Shown: positions 35,583 to 47,474 of the stretch, piece after piece
How positions within the stretch are numbered: the stretch's first letter is position 1
Layout of the letters: every line of letters starts with the position of its first letter
NCBI GenBank assembly: GCA_949126835.1
Contig: OX421498.1
Location: 28,873,081 to 28,937,080 of the forward strand
Length of the DNA stretch: 64,000 bases
Reading direction: 5' to 3'
From: Anisus vortex
Taxonomy: Eukaryota; Mollusca; Gastropoda; Planorbidae
Made by a program: the position numbers and the translations under genes
Notes under the pieces: model-generated
What the model saw: the letters and a program-made list of their open reading frames with translations, nothing else
Databases searched by the model: none
What the model was told of the DNA's origin: nothing

Positions 35583-35862
35583 AACCCTGTACGAGGATCC
35601 AACGGTGGTAGCGGAGATAAAGAAGGGCAGACTGAGGTGGGCAGGCCACGTGGAAATAATGACAGACGGCGGAGCAGCCAGAAGAGCACATCACCAGAGA
35701 CCAAGAGGAAAGAGGCTTAGGGGCACACCATGACAAAGATGGCTCGAAACTATAGAGTCAGATCTACAAAATCTTGGTGTGCGGGCTTGGCGAAGGAAGG
35801 CCCAAGATAGGCCCGAGTGGAAGGGGGTGGTGGAGCAGGCCAAAGTCCTACATGGGATGTAG
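35583..35862 (+). pseudogene. LINE reverse transcriptase C-terminal remnant
   Basis: About 90 codons ending at the TAG at 35,860-35,862. Motifs in order: LYEDPTVVAEIKKGRLRWAG, HVE, RGKRLRGTP, RWLETIESDLQNLGV, AWRRKAQDRPEWKGVVEQAK. This pattern (RLRWaGH ... RGrP..RWxd ... A.dR..W...v..A) is the conserved C-terminal tail of many LINE polyproteins. One in-frame TGA at 35,731-35,733 breaks it, at a site where CGA (Arg) would fit, that is a CpG C-to-T change. All upstream RT is missing, so this is a 5'-truncated dead copy. The clade is not assignable. Confidence 0.8.
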
Positions 35863-35984
35863 CGTAATAGAGATGGACGGATGAACTGAAAATAAGACGA
35901 AAATCGAGAATTTAACCGATTTTAAAGAAAAGCCCATGTGTTGGCGAAATTTATGGAAATTATAAATATGTAGAAGGCACTGTG

Positions 35985-36175
35985 GACTGACGTCAGTGCG
36001 ATCGGATCGCCATTCGGAGGCTACCTTCGTTCGAATCATAGTGAAGGTTAGGGATTGTTTGCTGTGGTCTGGGGCTTGTCCTTGAGTCTATCCAGCTCCG
36101 ATGGGTAATTGACCTTAGTGGAGAAGACGGCTGGGCGTTGTGTTGGCCACACACTCCCACAAAGTTTGACGTAAC
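35985..36175 (+). mobile_element. SINE family B, fairly complete copy
   Basis: B-box-like CGTTCGAATCATAGTGAAGG is followed by TAGGGATTGTT, TCTATCCAGCTCCGATGGGT, ACGGCTGGGCGTTGT and GGCCACACA. This matches the reversed order of blocks in the element at 39,370-39,636. It ends before the GCAGCGTTCACC block. Confidence 0.65.
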
Positions 36176-36670
36176 ACCGACATATTTTTCTTTTACAAAT
36201 GTACCAATAACATACAATTTTAAAATGTCACATTTGTTAGACTTACATTAGAATGGCTCAGCCCTAAGACGCGTCAGATAAGAAAACACTTTAGAACTAT
36301 ATGATTAACAGAATCCGCTAAGTGCTGTAAAGTTTATTACAGGAAAATATTCCTATATAAAAGTATAACGCCTTTCTTTGTATAACTAAAGTAACAGTTC
36401 GGGGAAAGAGATTTAACGGCTAAGTAGTAACAATACAGAAATTATGACGTTCGACCATAAAAAATACAAAACTATAATCTCATCAAATATTTAGTCTAGA
36501 AAAGATATTTTACAAATTTCTTTTTACAAATGCAGAGACAATGTCCTTTAAGTTTTCTTTCTTTTTTTAAGGGGGGCATTAAAGAATGGGTTGCCTGAAG
36601 TAGTCCGGGGAAGATGTGGGGGGGGGGATAAAAACCAATTGGCATCATTTTAAACCCAAATCAAGATGAA
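36176..36670. other. Intergenic, no feature seen
   Basis: AT-rich with a G-run near 36,620. No gene. Confidence 0.45.
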
Positions 36671-36745
36671 GGACTAGACTCAAACCATGAATAAGCGTAG
36701 GACGCAATCATCTGCCCATAGAAAAAGCGTCTTTTATCTATCTAT
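36671..36745 (-). repeat. Dispersed ~70-bp repeat, copy 2
   Basis: On the minus strand: AAGACGCT, then GATTGCGTCCTACGCTTATT and GGTTTGAGTCTAGTCCTT. Matches copies at 1847 and 42,488. Confidence 0.55.
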
Positions 36746-36832
36746 CCATCTATCCCTCTGTCTGTCTACCCGTCTATCTATCTATCCATCTATCCCTCTG
36801 TCTGTCTATCCGTCTATCTATCTATCCATCTT
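36735..36832. repeat. CTAT/CCAT/CTGT microsatellite
   Basis: Two near-identical ~50-bp blocks of ATCTATCTATCCATCTATCC plus CTCTGTCTGTCTA. Confidence 0.9.
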
Positions 36833-36941
36833 TTGTGTATTTGCATCTAAAAGATAATAAAAGAAGATTACCCGGTAAATATCAAGTTGCTTGCCACAGT
36901 GAAATGGGTAAACCCAAACCTTAAGCTTTTTTCTTTATCGA

Positions 36942-37781
36942 ATGCATAGCCTACATCTTCTAAACTCAGATGCATAGCCTACATCTTCTAAACTCAGATG
37001 CATAGCCTACATCTTCTAAACTCAGATGCATAGCCTACATCTTCTAAACTCAGATGCATAGCCTACATCTTCTAAACTCAGATGCATAGCCTACATCTTC
37101 TAAACTCAGATGCATAGCCTACATCTTCTAAACTCAGATGCATAGCCTACGTCTTCTAAACTCAGATGCATAGCCTACTTATTCTAAACTCAGATGTATA
37201 GCCTACGTCTTCTAAACTCAGATGCATAGCCTACGTCTTCTAAACTCAGATGCATAGCCTACTTATTCTAAACTCAGATGCATAGCCTACTTATTCTAAA
37301 CTCAGATGCATAGCCTACGTCTTCTAAACTCAGATGCATAGCCTACTTATTCTAAACTCAGATGCATAGCCTACGTCTTCTAAACTCAGATGCATAGCCT
37401 ACTTATTCTAAACTCAGATGTATAGCCTACGTCTTCTAAACTCAGATGCATAGCCTACGTATTCTAAACTCAGATGCATAGCCTACTTATTCTAAACTCA
37501 AATGCATAGCCTACGTCTTCTAAACTCAGATGCATAGCCTACTTATTCTAAACTTAGATGCATAGCCTACGTCTTCTAAACTCAGATGTATAGCCTACGT
37601 CTTCTAAACTCAGATGCATAGCCTACGTCTTCTAAACTCAGATGCATAGCCTACTTATTCTAAACTCAGATGCATAGCCTACTTATTCTAAACTCAGATG
37701 CATAGCCTACGTCTTCTAAACTCAGATGCATAGCCTACTTATTCTAAACTCAGATGCATAGCCTACTTATTCTAAACTCAG
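36942..37781. repeat. 28-bp minisatellite, 30 copies
   Basis: Unit ATGCATAGCCTACNTCTTCT + AAACTCAG with three main variants at the centre: CATCTTC (first copies), CGTCTTC and CTTATTC. The array length of 840 bp is exactly 30 units. Confidence 0.97.
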
Positions 37782-39369
37782 TAAGTGATTGTTAAAATTA
37801 ATTATTTTTATACCTTCTAAGGTTATACAATATTGTTATACATGTTTCAAATGTATCCTCGTTTTCACACAAACTATAGAACGGTGAGGATGTTTGTAAG
37901 CGTTTCTCTATCGGACGCTCAACATCAAACCAATAAAAAAAAAAAAAGTCATGCTAAATCACTTGTTTTTATTTTTTGCTCCTAGCTCAGTCCGTTTCGT
38001 GTAGTGTGCCGAAACGTGTGTTCGTGGAATTCTCAATCTTTCAGACAGATAATAAAATAATATTTAATTCAACAGAAAATAATAACAAAATATTCAAGGG
38101 AATGGCGCGGCGAACGGTTGTGAACGAACGAATATCTAAATTTAATTCTCTTCCAATAAAGTCCCACAATGGAACTCTCTGGCGATATGGGGGAAACGGA
38201 AGAAATACAGTAGTCACCCTTTTTAATATTCACAAAAAAAAGTTACGATTTCGTGTGTGTGTGGGAAGGGGGGATACACCTAAGGACCTTTCTACTTGGG
38301 TTAGGGTGACATTTATATGCATAAAAATAAATTTCTTTGTATTCATAAAAATATTGCATAAAAAATATCTTTGAAATCAGGACAAAACTTAATAGCTATA
38401 AACAAATATTGAGACTTGTCGTCATTAAACATGACGACCTATGTAGTCATAAATATAACCATTTGTATAGTCATTAAAATGATATTAAATGATGGTTGTC
38501 ATAATCGAAATAATGAGCTACGCGTGTGTATGAGCAAAGTCATTGTTACGAAATGTTAGATATGTGACGTAATTAATAGACAATGTTAGGCAATTTTTAC
38601 CTCCCCCCTCCCCTTGTCAACAGTTGTCAAACTTTTAAATTATGAAAACAACTGTTTACCCCTTTCCTCCCCCCCCAACACACTCCCCCTTATTAACTAA
38701 CAAATTTGTATACGCTAGATTTTATATTTTAAATAAAATAATTCAAATAATAGAATTCAAATGAACTATATAACTCTCATAGTCATAGGCGCAGCCGCGA
38801 GGAGGGAGGATAATCGTATATAACACGGAATGGCCTCGGGCAAATAATAGAACCTACTGGAATGTATAGTTGATCACGCTGGTCTGCTAGGCAGCGCTAA
38901 CAACGCTAGTGTTAGGAGAGTGTCCCTGACATTAGTTGAAAAAATATATGAGCTGAAGGGCTATCTACTGGTTACACAATCCCTTTGTATGCTATGGTCT
39001 TGCAAAATTGTAAGCCTTGTCCCCATGGACCAATATAGCCTCAGGGAGATACTTTAAATTTATTGGAATGTTGTATTTGCCATGTGGACTTGCCATTTAC
39101 TTCAATCGGCAGCACTAGTTATCTTATCTTTCTTCCGATTAGTAAAAGAGTGGCAAACATTTGTCAATGTCAGCCTTCAGGCCATATTTCGAATTCCTTC
39201 AATAATTTCATAAAGCTAATAGCGTGAATACATGCAAGATGTTAAATGTAAACCCGTTCATGCTTCCACCAGCACTATGTGATCTTCAATCAAGTTTTTG
39301 AGACTAGGGTGTGTAACATTTGTTGTTATTGAGCAGTCTTCGAAATTTGATACAGTTTGACTACTAAAA
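37782..39369. other. Intergenic, no supportable gene
   Basis: The longest frame, plus 37,976-38,374 (132 residues), has no recognisable domain, no initiator in good context and a Lys/Ile/Phe-rich AT-driven tail. I do not call it a gene. Confidence 0.45.
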
Positions 39370-39636
39370 AAATAAAGTACCCTTCGGACCATACGGATCA
39401 TAGTGCTGGTGAAGCAGCGTTCACCAGTTTCTGTGGCCACGGCATTCGAGGGGATGTGTGGCCAGTACAATGCCCAGCCGCATTTACTTTACCCGAACTT
39501 GTGTCAGGTACCCATCAGAGCTGGGTAGCCTCAGTGGCACCCTCAAGTCCCGGAAAAAATCCTAGCCTGCACCAGGATTCGAACCCTTAACCTTTGGATC
39601 GCCAGTCAAACGCGCTGCCGCTCGGCCACCGTGCAT
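39370..39636 (-). mobile_element. tRNA-derived SINE, family B, full-length reference copy
   Basis: On the minus strand the head reads GGTGGCCGAGCGGCAGCGCG (A box) and GGTTAAGGGTTCGAATCCTG (B box), closely resembling a Ser/Leu-type tRNA. The body follows: GAGGCTACCCAGCTCTGATG, GGGTACCTGACAC, GGTAAAGTAAATGCGGCTGG, ATCCCCTCGAATGCC, AAACTGGTGAACGCTGCTTC. Partial copies are at 5975, 11,081, 13,955 and 35,985. The CCCAGCTCTGATG part is the founder of the 11.2-kb minisatellite. Confidence 0.85.
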
Positions 39637-40076
39637 TTAAAAAACATTGTTAGATTGGAGGTCACAGAAAAAAAACTGTGTTGTGGCCCTCGGGCCACTT
39701 ATTGCACGCCCATTGAGACTTCTTTCAAGCATCGATACAAGGTATGACTTTAGTTCATAGGTTCTCAACGGGGGCGTTAGCGCCCCCAGGGGGGGGGGCG
39801 GTGAGAAGCATTAGGGGGGCGCTGACGTTCCCCGGGGCGATTGGGGGGTGGTGAAGGGCAAGTGGGCGGTACAAATGTACCTAATATAATTTGAACACTA
39901 CAGCTATTTGAATCGATTAATTTTTGGATGAAATGTGATGTAAACGCAAAGTGCTGCTAAACATCTGATATCCCCAACACTAGGCCTACATATTATTATG
40001 CTAATAGGAAATAGGAATCGCAATGAGTTTTCGAAGAAGGAGGGGTCAGTATTAGCTAGATAAGTATAGTCAGTGC

Positions 40077-40140
40077 GGCCGGCTGGTCCTGTGGTTGGTT
40101 CAACCGACACGTCGCGGGTTCTATCCCTGCCACCGACCGA
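40077..40140 (+). mobile_element. SINE family A head nested in the hAT element
   Basis: GCGGCCGGCTGGTCCTGTGG (A-box zone) and CACGTCGCGGGTTCTATCCC (B box). It matches the head of 13,079-13,256 with a shortened middle; the body and tail are missing or diverged. Confidence 0.65.
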
Positions 40141-40560
40141 TCACAGTCGATCTAACATTGCTATTATTAATGATATTTTGATCTCAGTTTTAATGAGATG
40201 TAATTTAATTTGTTTAGGGTTACAAGCCAAATAATAATCTATGGTTAGTGGAATTAATACGAGGTAATCATACAGACTCTGTAGTTAATGTAATGTTAAG
40301 AAATATATATATAAATTCATTAGTCATATAAAATTTATAAAATTTTCAAATACTTTTTACAGCTTTATCATTTCAAAGTTATACATCGCAAGCCATTAAT
40401 ATTTTTAAAAAAACATATTAGAAATATTAGTTCAAATGAAAAGGGTAAATTATCTCCCTTTAATTAAAAAAAGACGTTTTAGTGTACCGGGAAAATTAAT
40501 TCCCCCAGTGGCGATGGTATCCGGTATGGCGTATAGTGGATTGATGTTGGAGTTAAAAGA

Positions 40561-40676
40561 AGCAGTCTGTTCCAGATGTATTGACTGTCTATTGTGTGAC
40601 AACATTTAGTTACTTAAAGTAGTCTGTTCCAGATGTATTGGCTGTCTATTGTGTGACAACATTTAGTTACTTAAAG
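40561..40676. repeat. 58-bp direct duplication
   Basis: The segment AGTCTGTTCCAGATGTATTG ... TTAGTTACTTAA occurs twice back to back with one visible substitution (GACTG/GGCTG). Confidence 0.9.
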
Positions 40677-40903
40677 TCTTTTAACACCCTTCTTAAATTG
40701 TATTTCACGCAGATATACCCCCCCTCCTTTTCCTTAAAAGTCTTAGTTTTTGTCTGTAAATTTTGGAAACTCTATTGACCCTTCAACTTTTAGAGGGGTG
40801 GGGGGAGTGGGCGCAAATAAAATTTAGGGGGGGGGGCGGTGAGCGGAATAAAATTGCAAAAGGGGCGGTAAGCCGAAAAAGGTTGAGAACCTATGCTTTA
40901 GTT

Positions 40904-42487
40904 GATCAACAAGCTCTGTCGTAAACCGCATTTATTTCCTAAACACAGTTACACGATGTGTTCTATCATTCCTTCTTGCGCACCAAAGCGTTTATACTAC
41001 ACCATAATAATATAGATCTAACCTCTATAACGCTCTTATAATTAGTTCAAAGTTCACCAAATATTAAACAGAAAATAATTGAATAACATTCAGAAAAAAT
41101 AAAATTGATTCATCCAAATAGACCCACATTGTTATTGAACAAAGAGCCACATGTGGCTCTAATTAGTACACCAGTACAATCGTGCTTGAACTAGCCCTGT
41201 GTGTGACATCACAGATAAAGAGGGATCATTCTTAACTTTAGCGCACGAATACATTATAGCCAATCGCCAAACTAGGATTTTAGACATGAACCGAAGACGA
41301 TTTTTTCTTACGACGGATTAACTTGTTATTCGAGTGGGACTTTCAAATGTTGTTTATGTTGATTTTTATTAACTTTGGCTATTTTTAGTACTGCTTTTCA
41401 AATTCAGACACTGACTGGATGCTTTAAAAATATCAGTGCTAATAAAAAATAGAAGTCTATAGACAGACGTCTTTATATAGGCCAGTGCTCTCAATGAATG
41501 CCTCTATTGTTTCACGACAAACCCAGACAAGACATGCCCATTAAAGCCAATGTTAAAACGCAAAGTGGGGGGGGGGGAAGAGGCAGTGAATGGGGGGCGG
41601 GAGAGTTCTACTGCCATGCTCCACAGAGGTAGGCTTACTATGCTGGCACCACGGGGCGATGGCTCTCAAAAGTTCGACGCCACAACACGCAAGCCTTGTG
41701 GCGGCGATCTCTTAACGCTATATACTTTTGACGCTAAAGAGTAGAAAAGATGTTGTTAGAGGGATGGGCTCATGTGTTGTTGTTTTTTTTACCATCCTTA
41801 AATGAGTACCCTCTATGTTGCTATGTTGCCATCAATTTGAGAATCACTGATGTAGAGTGCAAACAAAGAAAATGTAACCCCTTAAAACGCTCACTTTAAG
41901 ATGTGACATAATACTCATTATTTTTTCGTTACTTCCTCGAGTTGTCCCTCTTGTGGGAGGAGCTATTTTGGTCCTAAGCTCTCATCTATTTTTAACCATT
42001 GATTGATTTTTTGTGTTTATACTTTATAGAAGAGGGGGGATAATTCGTCTGAATAATTGACTTCTCACGAAATGCAATCCAACTGGGACAATGTTACATT
42101 ATGACTTTGGGGCTTAAAAAAATTTAAAAAAAAAAACTCCCGTCTACCTCCCCCTCCTATAACACCTTTGACCCCCACCCCTCCCCCCAGGCCGGTTTAA
42201 ATCGAAGACATCAAAATCTTTGACAATTATTGACAGTGGAATAGATGTACTACTATTATTAGCACATGTCACACTTTTAGTGACAAGATTGCCGAGTTTT
42301 CAGAAAAAAAGGTTTAGGATTGAAGAACAAAAAGGACATGGATATAACTATTTTGTGTGCATTGTATTTGGAAGATGACTTCATTCCCTGAAATAGCTCC
42401 ACACAAAACAAAAGCCATAAAAGAAATAAAAAAATTGTATGTAAGAAATTGTTCTGTTCAATTATATTTTTTCTTATCTTATATGTT
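40904..42487. other. Intergenic with a possible decayed hAT (about 41,483-41,850)
   Basis: CAGTGCTCTCAA near 41,483 and TTTGAGAATCACTGATG near 41,848 could be decayed hAT ends about 370 bp apart around a G-rich core. The flanks match at only about 5 of 8 bases. No gene is supported. Confidence 0.3.
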
Positions 42488-42561
42488 ACAGACGCTCCTA
42501 ATGTGGCAAAGAGTATTGCGTCTTACGCTTATCCACGGTTTTAAGTCTAGTCTTGTATTTA
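42488..42561 (+). repeat. Dispersed ~70-bp repeat, copy 3
   Basis: CAGACGCTCC, ATTGCGTCTTACGCTTATCC, GGTTTTAAGTCTAGTCTTGT, in the same order and orientation as the copy at 1847. Confidence 0.55.
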
Positions 42562-42773
42562 GATAAGTGTTTTCAATAAAGTTAAGTGGTTAATTTTCCT
42601 GACTTTTTAAAACAAATCTTTTCAATTTTTCAACGAATTCTGGTCTTTAAAAACGTATTTTATATTTGAACAATGTTTAAAGAGTATAAATAGATCTGTA
42701 GTTAATTAGTGTGTTGTATTTCTAAGCAAAAAAAATATTTTTGTGTGCTTTATAACGTCTGTAAGTTGTGATG

Positions 42774-43881
<1,108 letters not shown>

Positions 43882-43960
43882 TGTCACTTCTCACATGTCA
43901 CATTTGCCTTAAGACAATGTAAATTGGACATTAATTTTGTTCACATAATTTTCTTTTCAG

Positions 43961-43991
43961 ATACAAATTATGAGTGGCCTTCAGAAGCAAG
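43961..43991 (+). CDS. Candidate 31-bp exon of the 58.6-kb gene
   Basis: A strong acceptor (TAATTTTCTTTTCAG ending at 43,960) and a strong donor (AAG|GTAGGT at 43,992) bracket 31 bases. In frame 1 they read IQIMSGLQKQ and leave one base G. That phase joins exactly to the exon at 58,594, completing a Glu codon and giving SGLQKQ-ESVKL. The internal ATG could be a start if the upstream part is untranslated. The link is inferred from splice phase alone, across a 14.6-kb intron. Confidence 0.4.
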
Positions 43992-45155
43992 GTAGGTTTA
44001 GATAAAAAGTGATTAATACCTTTTCAGTAGGTTTCATTCATTGATTTAGTCTTTATATTTTGTCACACTGAATAAGCTTTATTTTTTAATTATAAAAGAT
44101 GTTATTGTCTAAATTTTAAAAAATCTTGTTAAAATGAATAATGTATCTCGTTTCTATTAATGAATTAGTTTAAAATTATTTTTTACATTAAAGTATATGG
44201 ATTCGATATTTAGACTAGAAAGTTACCATAGAGCTTTCACGTACGCTCTCTACAATGCAGCAACAAATGTACGTTGTTATTATATGATCTTAATTTCTAG
44301 TACTTTTTAAAACACGTTGTTATGTTACAGATATCGACTACAGTATTATATTTTTATAAAAATGATAAGATCTATCAATTTATCCATTTAAGACGATAAT
44401 GAAGGCCATATAAGCCTACAATATTCGTCTAAGCCAATTTTCATCTTTTCTTTTAAATATTAATCTTGACTTGTCATCGAATTTTTCTTGTTGATGTTAT
44501 GTCCCGAAAAATTTATATGCGTCTAAATATAATTTAAAGTAGACATAAGGGGGGGGATGTCTTCCAAAATTCAAATTCTGCTTAAAATTGTAATTATGTA
44601 ATTATGTAGCCCAATGTTTCTCAAAATTTGAAGTCAACGGTACCCTGAAACTACATTTTTCATTTTAGCGGAACCCTGGCAAAAATAAGTAAAATGTATT
44701 AAATTTTTTATTAAAACCTTAAGTTAGTGATATGGTAATGGTTTTTACCGCAAAGATTTGTTATTCCTTTAACGTTAAAAAAAAGCAACAACATCTTTTA
44801 TTTCTGGCCAAAACTATTTAGAAAAAACTTTATTTTTGTTTAAATATTTTAAGACAATATTTACATGTTATGTCAGAGTTCAGAATTTCGCAGAACTATT
44901 GCAATTTCTCACATTACCGATTGGCTCAATAAAAGCACAGCAGGCAATCACTGCCTTATCATAACGATTAAACATAAATACGTTGCGGTTAATACTTAAT
45001 TAGTATTCGAGAATTTCCGAGATCGATTTTCGAGTGAACCATCATTTCTTTTTGTTAAAGAGTAGATGGCGAAAATAAATTCGGGGTTCGGAAACGTCAA
45101 ATCATTTCTAGTTAATTACAATGTAGAAAATATGATTGATATTTGTCCGTTTTTT
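43992..45155. other. Intronic or intergenic, no feature seen
   Basis: AT-rich. CAATGTTTCTCAAAATTTGA near 44,611 resembles a hAT terminus but has no partner. Confidence 0.4.
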
Positions 45156-45604
45156 TACTCTCTTTATATTAACTTGTATTTTCTGTCTGTCTGTCTGTCT
45201 GCAATGAGGCAAAAATTGGCTTCGATTTTTCGACCACTTCCCGTGGTCCGATCGAGCTGAAATTTGGACAGCAGATTTGTGGCGCCTAACAATACATCCT
45301 ATCAAATTTTCAGTCAAAACGACTTAATAATACTACACTTATGACAATATTCATTTCTTAAAAGGAAAGTATAAGAAATATTTTGATTTCGCGTTAAAAA
45401 TGCCTGTGCAACTTTGTATAGTTTTTCGGCGCAAAGCTGGAAAAAAAAATTATGCGCTAAGATTATTTTTAGAACAATTCATACGGAGTAAGGAGATATT
45501 TTTGAGATTTGCGACACAGATATTTTTCTGTACGTTTCATTTGCAGTAGTCAATCAATTATTTAATTACATGATGGTAAACTTAGTTTGCAAATAAAGGG
45601 AGTA
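45156..45604 (+). mobile_element. TACTCCCTTTATTT MITE, solitary diverged copy
   Basis: 449 bp, more diverged than the copies in the array to its right (TACTCTCTTTATATT start). Same internal order: CTGTCTGTCTG tract, CCCGTGGTCCGATCGAGCTG, CAATACATCCTATCAAATTT, terminal AAATAAAGGGAGTA. It precedes the tandem array by 36 bp of the same spacer. Confidence 0.8.
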
Positions 45605-45640
45605 TAATAAAAACTTCGTTTTTATGGTTTTCTTGTTTTT

Positions 45641-46091
45641 TACTCCCTTTATTTTAAGTTGCATTTTCTGTCTGTCTGTCTGTCTGCAATGGTGCAAAAA
45701 TTGGCTTCGATTTTTCGACCACTTCCCGTGGTCCGATCGAGCTGAAATTTGGACAGCAGACTTGCCCCGACTAACAATACATCCTATCAAATTTTCAGTT
45801 AAAACAACTTAATATTACAACACTTATGACAATATTCATTTCTTAAAAGGAGAGTATAAGAAAAATTTTGGTTTCACTTTAAAAATGCCTGTGCAACTTT
45901 TTATAGTTTTTCGGCGCAAAGCTAGAAAAAAAAAATTATGCGCTAAGATTATTTTTAGAACAATTCATACTGAGTAAGGAGATATTTTTTGAGATTTGCG
46001 ACACAGATATTTTTCTGCACGTTTCATTTGCAGTAGCCAATAAATTATTTAATTACATGATGGTAAACTTAGTTTGCGAATAAATGGAGTA
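45641..46091 (+). mobile_element. MITE A (copies also at 47,957-48,407 and 50,276-50,725)
   Basis: 451 bp with inverted ends TACTCCCTTTATTT / AATGGAGTA. If TA is the target duplication, the terminus CTCCCTTTATTT resembles Stowaway-like Tc1/mariner MITEs. The minus-strand frame (IGCIVSRGKSAVQISA, DHGKWSKN, HCRQTDRQK) recurs in every copy because the DNA is conserved. Confidence 0.75.
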
Positions 46092-46206
46092 TAATAAAAA
46101 CGTCGTTTTTATGGTTTTCTTGTTTGTGGTATTTTATGAGAACATTGGTATTCTTTAAATTTGTTTTAAAACAAAGCTACACGTTCTGTACGTCCATGAC
46201 CTAGAT

Positions 46207-46297
46207 CAGCGGTTTCCAACTTGTGAGTCGCGAACCCTTTGGGGGTCGAACGACCATTTCATGGGGGTCGCCAAGAGCCACCGGAAAACACTTATTT
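46207..46297 (+). mobile_element. SPIN-like hAT terminus (also at 48,523 and 50,841)
   Basis: Starts CAGCGGTTTCCAACTTGTGA, continues GTCGCGAACCCTTTGGGGGT, CGAACGACCATTTCATGGGG, GTCGCC and ends with CACCGGAAAACAC. This strongly resembles, from memory, the terminus of SPIN, a hAT family known for horizontal transfer among tetrapods and also reported from a pond snail. Only one end is present; it is cut off by LINE sequence. Confidence 0.6.
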
Positions 46298-46305
46298 TTT
46301 CTATA

Positions 46306-46422
46306 CTTATTGCGGCTTTCCACAACAACATGTACAGCACAGTACTCTTCGATGGCGCCACCTCAAAACCCTCCCCAGTGTGTAGCGGGGTCAAACAGAG
46401 TTGTGTCCTGGCACCAACACTC
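46306..46422 (+). pseudogene. LINE RT fragment (also at about 48,622 and 50,940)
   Basis: Thirty-nine open codons include FHNNMYSTVLFDG and CSGVKQSCVLAPTL. The pattern FHxxM...V...G.S..F.v..GVKQGCVLAPTLF is the conserved RT palm region of many LINEs (GVKQGCVLAPTL is the diagnostic part). It starts right after the SPIN-like piece and ends at the next hAT. It is a short insert of dead coding sequence trapped between transposon ends. Confidence 0.8.
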
Positions 46423-46427
46423 TAGAT

Positions 46428-46620
46428 CAGCGAATGGCAACCTTTTGATAACAGTTTGCCAAAGTGGGATTTCTAATTCATTCAGCGTGCCAACAGCCTA
46501 AAAGTCACCCTGCTTTAGCGCTCAATTTCTTATAGAAGATACTTGAATTGTTTTTTCTAGTCTTCTGTGTGCCATTGAAAATCGTTTTGCGTAACGCTTG
46601 CCGTAGGTTACCGATCCCTG
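46428..46620 (+). mobile_element. Small hAT element (also at 48,744-48,940 and 51,062-51,254)
   Basis: 193 bp with imperfect inverted ends: CAGCGAATGGCAACC on the left, CAGGGATCGGTAACC reading inward from the right. Flanking 8-mers CTCTAGAT and ATCTATTC agree only partly, so a decayed duplication is possible. Related termini are at 1095 and 59,609. No coding capacity. Confidence 0.65.
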
Positions 46621-46985
46621 ATCTATTCTATTCTTCTTTTCTTTACAGTCTTCAAACCTTATTCATAAGGCTTTTCAAAAATTACACTATTTTTATCACA
46701 TGAAGTTCAACGGTACTATTAAAAAAAATAAATGCGTACTAATGAAAACAAGCTAGTAGTTAAAAAGGTGTTTTAAATATTATATTTATAATGTAAAAAT
46801 ATTAAATAATTGATTGTTCATTTTACGTATTTTTAACAAAGTACGTGTACTGGTATGCGCATATACAATATTTGTATTTTTTTATGCAAATTATGTAGTA
46901 AAAAAAATTGCCCCAGAGACTCAAAAAAACTAGGACTATTATCTCCCTTGATTAGATTTAGTAAGAATTTGTTTATTTTTATTAT

Positions 46986-47439
46986 TATTCCCTTTATTTT
47001 AAGTTGCATTTTCTGTCTGTCTGTCTGTCTGCAATCGTGGTGCAAAAATTGGCTTCAATTTTTCGACCACTTACCGTGGTCCAATCGAGCTGAAAATTGG
47101 ACAGCAGATTTGTGGCGCCTAACAATACATCCTATCAAATTTTCAGTTAAAACGACTTAATAATACTACACTAATGACAATATTCATTTCTTAAAAGGAA
47201 AGTATAAGAAATATATTGATTTCGCGTTAAAAATGCCTGTGCAACTTTTTATAGTTTTTCGGCGCAAAGCTAGAAAAAAAAAATATGCGCTAGGATTATT
47301 TTTAGAACAATTCATACAGAGTAAGGAGATATTTTTTGAGATTTGCGACACAGATATTTTTTCTGTACGTTTCATTTGCAGTAGTCAATTAATTATTTAA
47401 TTACATGATGGTAAACTTAGTTTGCAAATAAAGGGAGTA
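46986..47439 (+). mobile_element. MITE B (also 49,306-49,759 and 51,620-52,073)
   Basis: 454 bp, left end TATTCCCTTTATTT, right end AAATAAAGGGAGTA. It differs from MITE A by CAATCGTGGTGC after the CTGTCTG tract and by TGTGGCGCC in the core. Confidence 0.75.
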
Positions 47440-47474
47440 TAATAAAAACTTCGTTTTTACGGTTTTCTTGTTAT

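Larger units (their letters stand above)
39756..40895. mobile_element. hAT-type non-autonomous element, 1140 bp, complete
   Basis: Perfect 14-bp terminal inverted repeat CATAGGTTCTCAAC, flanked by an exact 8-bp duplication CTTTAGTT (39,748-39,755 and 40,896-40,903). GGTTCTCAAC ends are typical of hAT (Charlie-like) elements. Both subterminal zones hold GGGGGGGCGGTGAG in the same orientation. No transposase. A family A SINE head (40,077-40,140) and a 58-bp duplication (40,561-40,676) lie inside. Confidence 0.9.

Noticed and set aside
36942..37781. CRISPR-like regular array
   Set aside because: Uniform 28-bp tandem units without unique spacers in a eukaryotic context; it is a minisatellite.
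37976..38374. 132-residue plus-strand open frame
   Set aside because: No domain, AT-driven composition and no splice or promoter context; it lies in an otherwise empty stretch.
41483..41850. Additional hAT element
   Set aside because: End similarity is weak and flanking 8-mers agree at only about 5 positions; mentioned only as possible.
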